Positions 7,560 to 10,592 of a stretch of DNA of 10,592 nt are shown here, piece by piece. The stretch spans positions 1 to 10,592 of the forward strand of contig RBNI01007154.1 of NCBI GenBank assembly GCA_003990745.1. The letters run 5' to 3'. The DNA is from Jimgerdemannia flammicorona. Lineage: Eukaryota > Mucoromycota > Endogonomycetes > Endogonales > Endogonaceae. The notes under the pieces were generated by a model. It was not told the DNA's origin. It searched no databases and saw nothing but the letters and a program-made list of their open reading frames with translations. Position 1 is the first letter of the stretch; every line of letters begins with the position of its first letter. The position numbers were made by a program, and so were the translations under genes.

Positions 7560-8340
7560 TCAGTTCAGGAAAGAATATTTCAAGACATCAGAAGAGCCAT
7601 GAGGACTCATACAAGAAGGACTCCTAGTCTCAACCTGAGCACTGATAACTTTTATCATTATATCCTCTACTACTATAAAATGGAAACAAAAATCACTATT
7701 ACTACTGAATACCTCTGGATATGGCAGGAATATGAAATAGGAAACATCCTCTATCAAGAATTCCCTCAGACCAGTCTTCAAGAGATATAAGATACCATTC
7801 TCATAGATGTATATGAAATAAAGATAGCCAAGAAGATTCATCAGGTCTTCAGGCATGCACTATGGTCAATCCCAAACTTGAAGTATACTAGAATCTCAGA
7901 CTTCAAGAAATTGTCAGTCTGTCATACCAATGTACTAGAGGCTATGGTGACTACAGAAGCCCAGTCTACTATTACCCTCAATAGTGATGAAGTAGAAGAG
8001 GTCTAAAATCCCATCCTCCAGGACAATCTAGACCAATTTCTGCAAGGATTGATCTCAGTATTCTAAGGCCCCAGCATCCAGATTAGACCTCTCCAAGATT
8101 CCACATTTATTTCTTATTTTGTAAAAGAGAATATCATAGATTGGAGAGCCCTCACTACTACTGAATATAATAACATTATCCTGCTAATTGGCAATATGTA
8201 CAAAATATACAAAGTATATAAAATAGATGAAACATTCACTGATCTCATCTTCTTTAAAGATATCCTGACCTCTGGCAGTAACGAAGATAAAGCTCTCATA
8301 GTTCTGAACATTCTGCTTTAAGTTCTTAGTAATATCAAAA
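7560..8340 (+). pseudogene. Degenerate plus-strand coding block, unknown, transposon-associated
   Basis: A single plus frame (in frame with 7599) can be followed for about 250 codons with only a handful of stops, nearly all TAA or TAG where Gln would fit. Recognisable stretches include MVTTEAQSTITLNSDEVEEV and IIDWRALTTTEYNNIILLIG. CpG is almost absent, as in the neighbouring element. I cannot match it to gag, pol or a transposase. It lies between two LTR-like segments and is probably part of a retrotransposon or an ORF captured by one. Confidence 0.4.
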
Positions 8341-8345
8341 TTATC

Positions 8346-8419
8346 TGGCATCCTTTTCCTATATAATTAAATTCTACCAGCATTCTTTTTCTGTATCACT
8401 AAAATCTACTAGTATTCTG
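8346..8419 (+). repeat. 32-bp tandem repeat, about 2.3 units
   Basis: Units start at 8346 (TGGCATCC...), 8378 (CAGCATTC...) and 8410 (TAGTATTC...), an exact period of 32 bp with C/T and G/A differences typical of the local mutation process. The third unit is only partial. Short tandem repeats before a TATA box are common in the U3 part of retrotransposon LTRs. Confidence 0.55.
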
Positions 8420-8625
8420 AACTTGTGCAACCATTTGTACAAATACTCAAATTTATACTTACAACTGAAGTTTTCTATATTCCAGTATTTTATTTAGTTA
8501 TTAGAATTTATATTTAGCTTTATATCTTAGCAACTATTGAATTATATTTTGTATAAATACCCCTCTTATTTTCTTTGAAATAAAGTTAATCAAGTTCACT
8601 TATACTCAAATTCCGTGCAAACAAT
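8420..8625 (+). promoter_or_regulatory. LTR-like promoter and poly(A) region upstream of gag
   Basis: TATAAATA at 8552-8559 is followed 20 bp later by AATAAA at 8579-8584 and then the gag-containing block. A TATA box closely followed by a polyadenylation signal is the arrangement of an LTR with a short R region. The 32-bp tandem repeat just upstream would be in U3. The end of the LTR could be near ...GCAAACA at 8617-8623, but without the partner LTR the limits are not fixed. Confidence 0.45.
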
Positions 8626-8629
8626 CTAA

Positions 8630-10455
8630 GAGATAATAAGACAGTTTAAAGATAAGAAGTTTGAGGACTATAAGACCTTAGAAAGATACTCTAATAAGAA
8701 CTTACTTATAACAAACTTGTGGTTAGTCTAAGAGATATACCTTGAAGAGAATCTGATATATTTGAAGGACTCAGCAATTACTATACATATAACAACTTGG
8801 TACTCATTGGCTAGTGATTCAAGATAAATCTCTTACTTTCAAGCTAAAAAATGAACAATAACTATAACAACTACCCTGACTATAAGAGTCACTCCTGCAA
8901 GAATTCAAGATAAGATAAAAATATATCCCCCCACATTCTATAGATATACTACTAAAGAGTCAATCCTGATCTTCATTGAAGACTTTGAACAATTTGCTAC
9001 TGTATAAGTCCTCAATATTAATGCACAATTGACTTTTCTATCAGTCAGCCTCAGAGGATCTACCAGAGATAAGTTCAATATAGCCACCATTGCTAATGCT
9101 AGTGCAGCCAAACTTGCCAACATAAAGACCTTCCTCAGAACTATATACTATATTGAAGAGATCAAGCAAGCTCTCAAGAATCAACTCAATACTATCTGTC
9201 AAAAACTTAGTAAAGACTCCAACTCATTCTATACCCAAATCTGCTATCAGATTGTCTTAGTTAACTATGATGACTGTCTCAAAAAATAAATAGCTGATTC
9301 AATCTTCCTTAAAAGAGTTCACCCTGAAATTGCTCTAGTAATCTAGTCTACCCCAACTGCTCTGACCCTTGACTAGAAGTGGTCTTTATATAGAGATATT
9401 GGACTGCCAGACACTCTGCAAAATACTCAATAGAGAAAATAACTGACATTAAGATAGAGTCACAAAAGCTAACTAGTATTATACTCACTATAGTTATAAA
9501 CAGACAACTATCTTCATCTATCCCCAAGGCAGTCAAAGCTGACCCAGTAGAGGAACTCACCAAGCAGTTTACCAAGATGACTACATACCTTGGTGATATT
9601 ATTAGAGAAGTCTGAAGCACCAATAGGAGACCAGTACAGAGATTTACAGTTACTATAGAAGAATATAATATTACATACTTCAGATATAGAGAAGAAGGCT
9701 ACTATACAAAGAGTTGTATGACCAAAATAAGATGTAAAGTCCAACTAAGTAATACTATCAGAACCAGAGAACAAACCAATATAGTAGTCATCAAGGAGAT
9801 TGATAACACTGATGATGAAGAATACTATAAAAGGTCTAAATTCTACCCTATTACTGAAGGTACCAGCACTCAGTCCAAGCTTTATGACAAGAAGAGCAAC
9901 AGTAAGCCAGTTAGAAGATCAAAGAAGACTCCAGCTATCATTATTCAAAGTAAGACTTAACCCAAAGATTGATCAAGACATAGAGTTAGATGAAGCTACT
10001 TGCCAAATTATTGAAGGCACTACTCCAGTCTCAGAAGAAAGTGAAAGTAAGAAAGAATAGAAGCTATATAAGACTAAGATTCACCAGTATGATATCTATA
10101 AGGATCTCAAGAAACAGAAGGTCAATACTACTTTTGGACAACTAGCTGAAGTCTCTACCTTCAGACAGCAGTTAAGAGTAAGACTTATAACCACTATCAA
10201 GAACTAAGAGTATAAGATCATAAAAGCTTACAATATATAAGAAGAATTCAAGAACTCAGATGAAGAATCTAAAGACTAGTATAAGATATCAGTCTATACT
10301 CTATATCAGATTAAAAATTGTATCTTTAATGTCATCATTGATACCAGTACTAGAGAATACCTCATAAGTAAGAAGACAATTAACTGCCTAGACTGAGACA
10401 TTGAAGAGTTTATCAAAATGATCTATATTACAGCAGATGGCATATAGTGATAGCC
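8630..10455 (+). mobile_element. RIP-type mutated LTR retrotransposon, gag and start of protease
   Basis: Gag text begins in the frame of 8852 and is clear from about 8870 (IKIYPPTFYRYTTKES, then FIEDFEQFATV and LSVSLRGSTRDKF), the usual capsid-like core of fungal Ty3/gypsy elements. It continues in the next frame from about 9540 through a zinc knuckle at 9676-9717. A basic, Ser/Thr-rich linker follows, then in the original frame an acidic stretch and an aspartic-protease site at 10340-10348 reading D-T-S instead of D-T-G. There are many stops, mostly TAG/TAA at Gln positions, plus TGA where CGA is likely. The frame switches at about 9350-9540 and about 9920-9960 show additional indels. No reverse transcriptase, RNase H or integrase follows: the element stops at about 10455, so it is truncated or interrupted. 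It is certainly inactive. Confidence 0.75.
9676..9717 (+). other. Mutated CCHC zinc knuckle of gag
   Basis: The spacing is exactly C-X2-C-X4-H-X4-C but the residues read Tyr, Tyr, Tyr, Cys: codons TAC at 9676, TAT at 9685, TAC at 9700 and TGT at 9715. The first two changes are G-to-A on this strand (TGC/TGT to TAC/TAT), the third is C-to-T (CAC to TAC). So both strands have suffered C-to-T change, as in RIP, and the knuckle can no longer bind zinc. Confidence 0.7.
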
Positions 10456-10592
10456 AAAAGTGTACCAATGTTCAGTTTTTATTAATATTTAATTATATTA
10501 TAATCCCAATATAAAATATTTTAAATCAGAATTTTAACCATTAATAGACTAGTGTCTGAGCTTTTGAATAGTATATATTTTATTTTATTTGG
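10456..10592. other. AT-rich DNA after the break of the retrotransposon
   Basis: The purine-rich coding-like text ends abruptly near 10455 and very AT-rich sequence follows, with no frame, repeat or LTR feature visible up to the window edge. Confidence 0.5.

Noticed and set aside
7599..7856. Short minus- and plus-strand frames as independent genes
   Set aside because: They belong to the longer degenerate plus-strand block with in-frame stops and no CpG, so they are not separate genes.
1..10592. CRISPR array, tRNA or rRNA genes
   Set aside because: No regularly spaced direct repeats with unique spacers, and no cloverleaf or ribosomal RNA sequence was recognised on either strand.

Overview
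The window looks like a piece of a filamentous fungal genome in which a small gene-bearing island (about 3130-6840) sits between two AT-rich blocks of mutated transposable elements. The evidence is a gene with eight short introns (seven of 67-83 nt, six of the eight with G-T-A-A/G-T-G-A/G-T-A-T type donors and Y-A-G acceptors), CpG-containing ordinary codons in the island, and flanks where CpG is almost absent, TpA is abundant and Gln/Arg/Trp-type codons have become stops. That is the pattern of repeat-induced point mutation (RIP) or a similar C-to-T process acting on both strands. I cannot assign the species. The main gene resembles, from memory, uncharacterised nuclease-like families that are frequent in Mucoromycota, but no search was possible.

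Layout. 1-1045: AT-rich, no gene seen. 1046-3001: a minus-strand degenerate transposon-like reading frame of about 640 codons beginning at an ATG at 3001 and running, with many stops and one frame change at an A8 run, into a 32-nt poly(A) tract (T run at 1046-1077 on +). 3002-3150: boundary. 3157-3315: a short + strand ORF or terminal exon. 3316-3759: intergenic with a perfect TGACGTCA palindrome. 3760-4190: a TATA box, a leader without any ATG, and a 68-codon-class small gene. 4187-6693: a nine-exon minus-strand gene whose exons join in phase to give 558 residues, with a helical N-terminal half and a PD-(D/E)XK-nuclease-like core. Its stop codon overlaps that of the small + strand gene. 6694-6840: promoter region and island edge.

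6840-10455: plus-strand remains of LTR retrotransposon(s): an LTR-like promoter stretch near 7278-7530, an unidentified degenerate coding block (about 7560-8340), a second LTR-like stretch (about 8346-8620, with 32-bp tandem repeats, TATA and AATAAA), then a gag with a mutated CCHC zinc knuckle and the start of an aspartic protease, broken off near 10455. 10456-10592 is plain AT-rich DNA.

There is no operon-like logic here. The biological picture is a host (or long-resident) nuclease-like gene and a tiny convergent partner gene embedded in transposon-derived, mutated DNA, the type of compartment where rapidly evolving or conflict-related fungal genes are often found.
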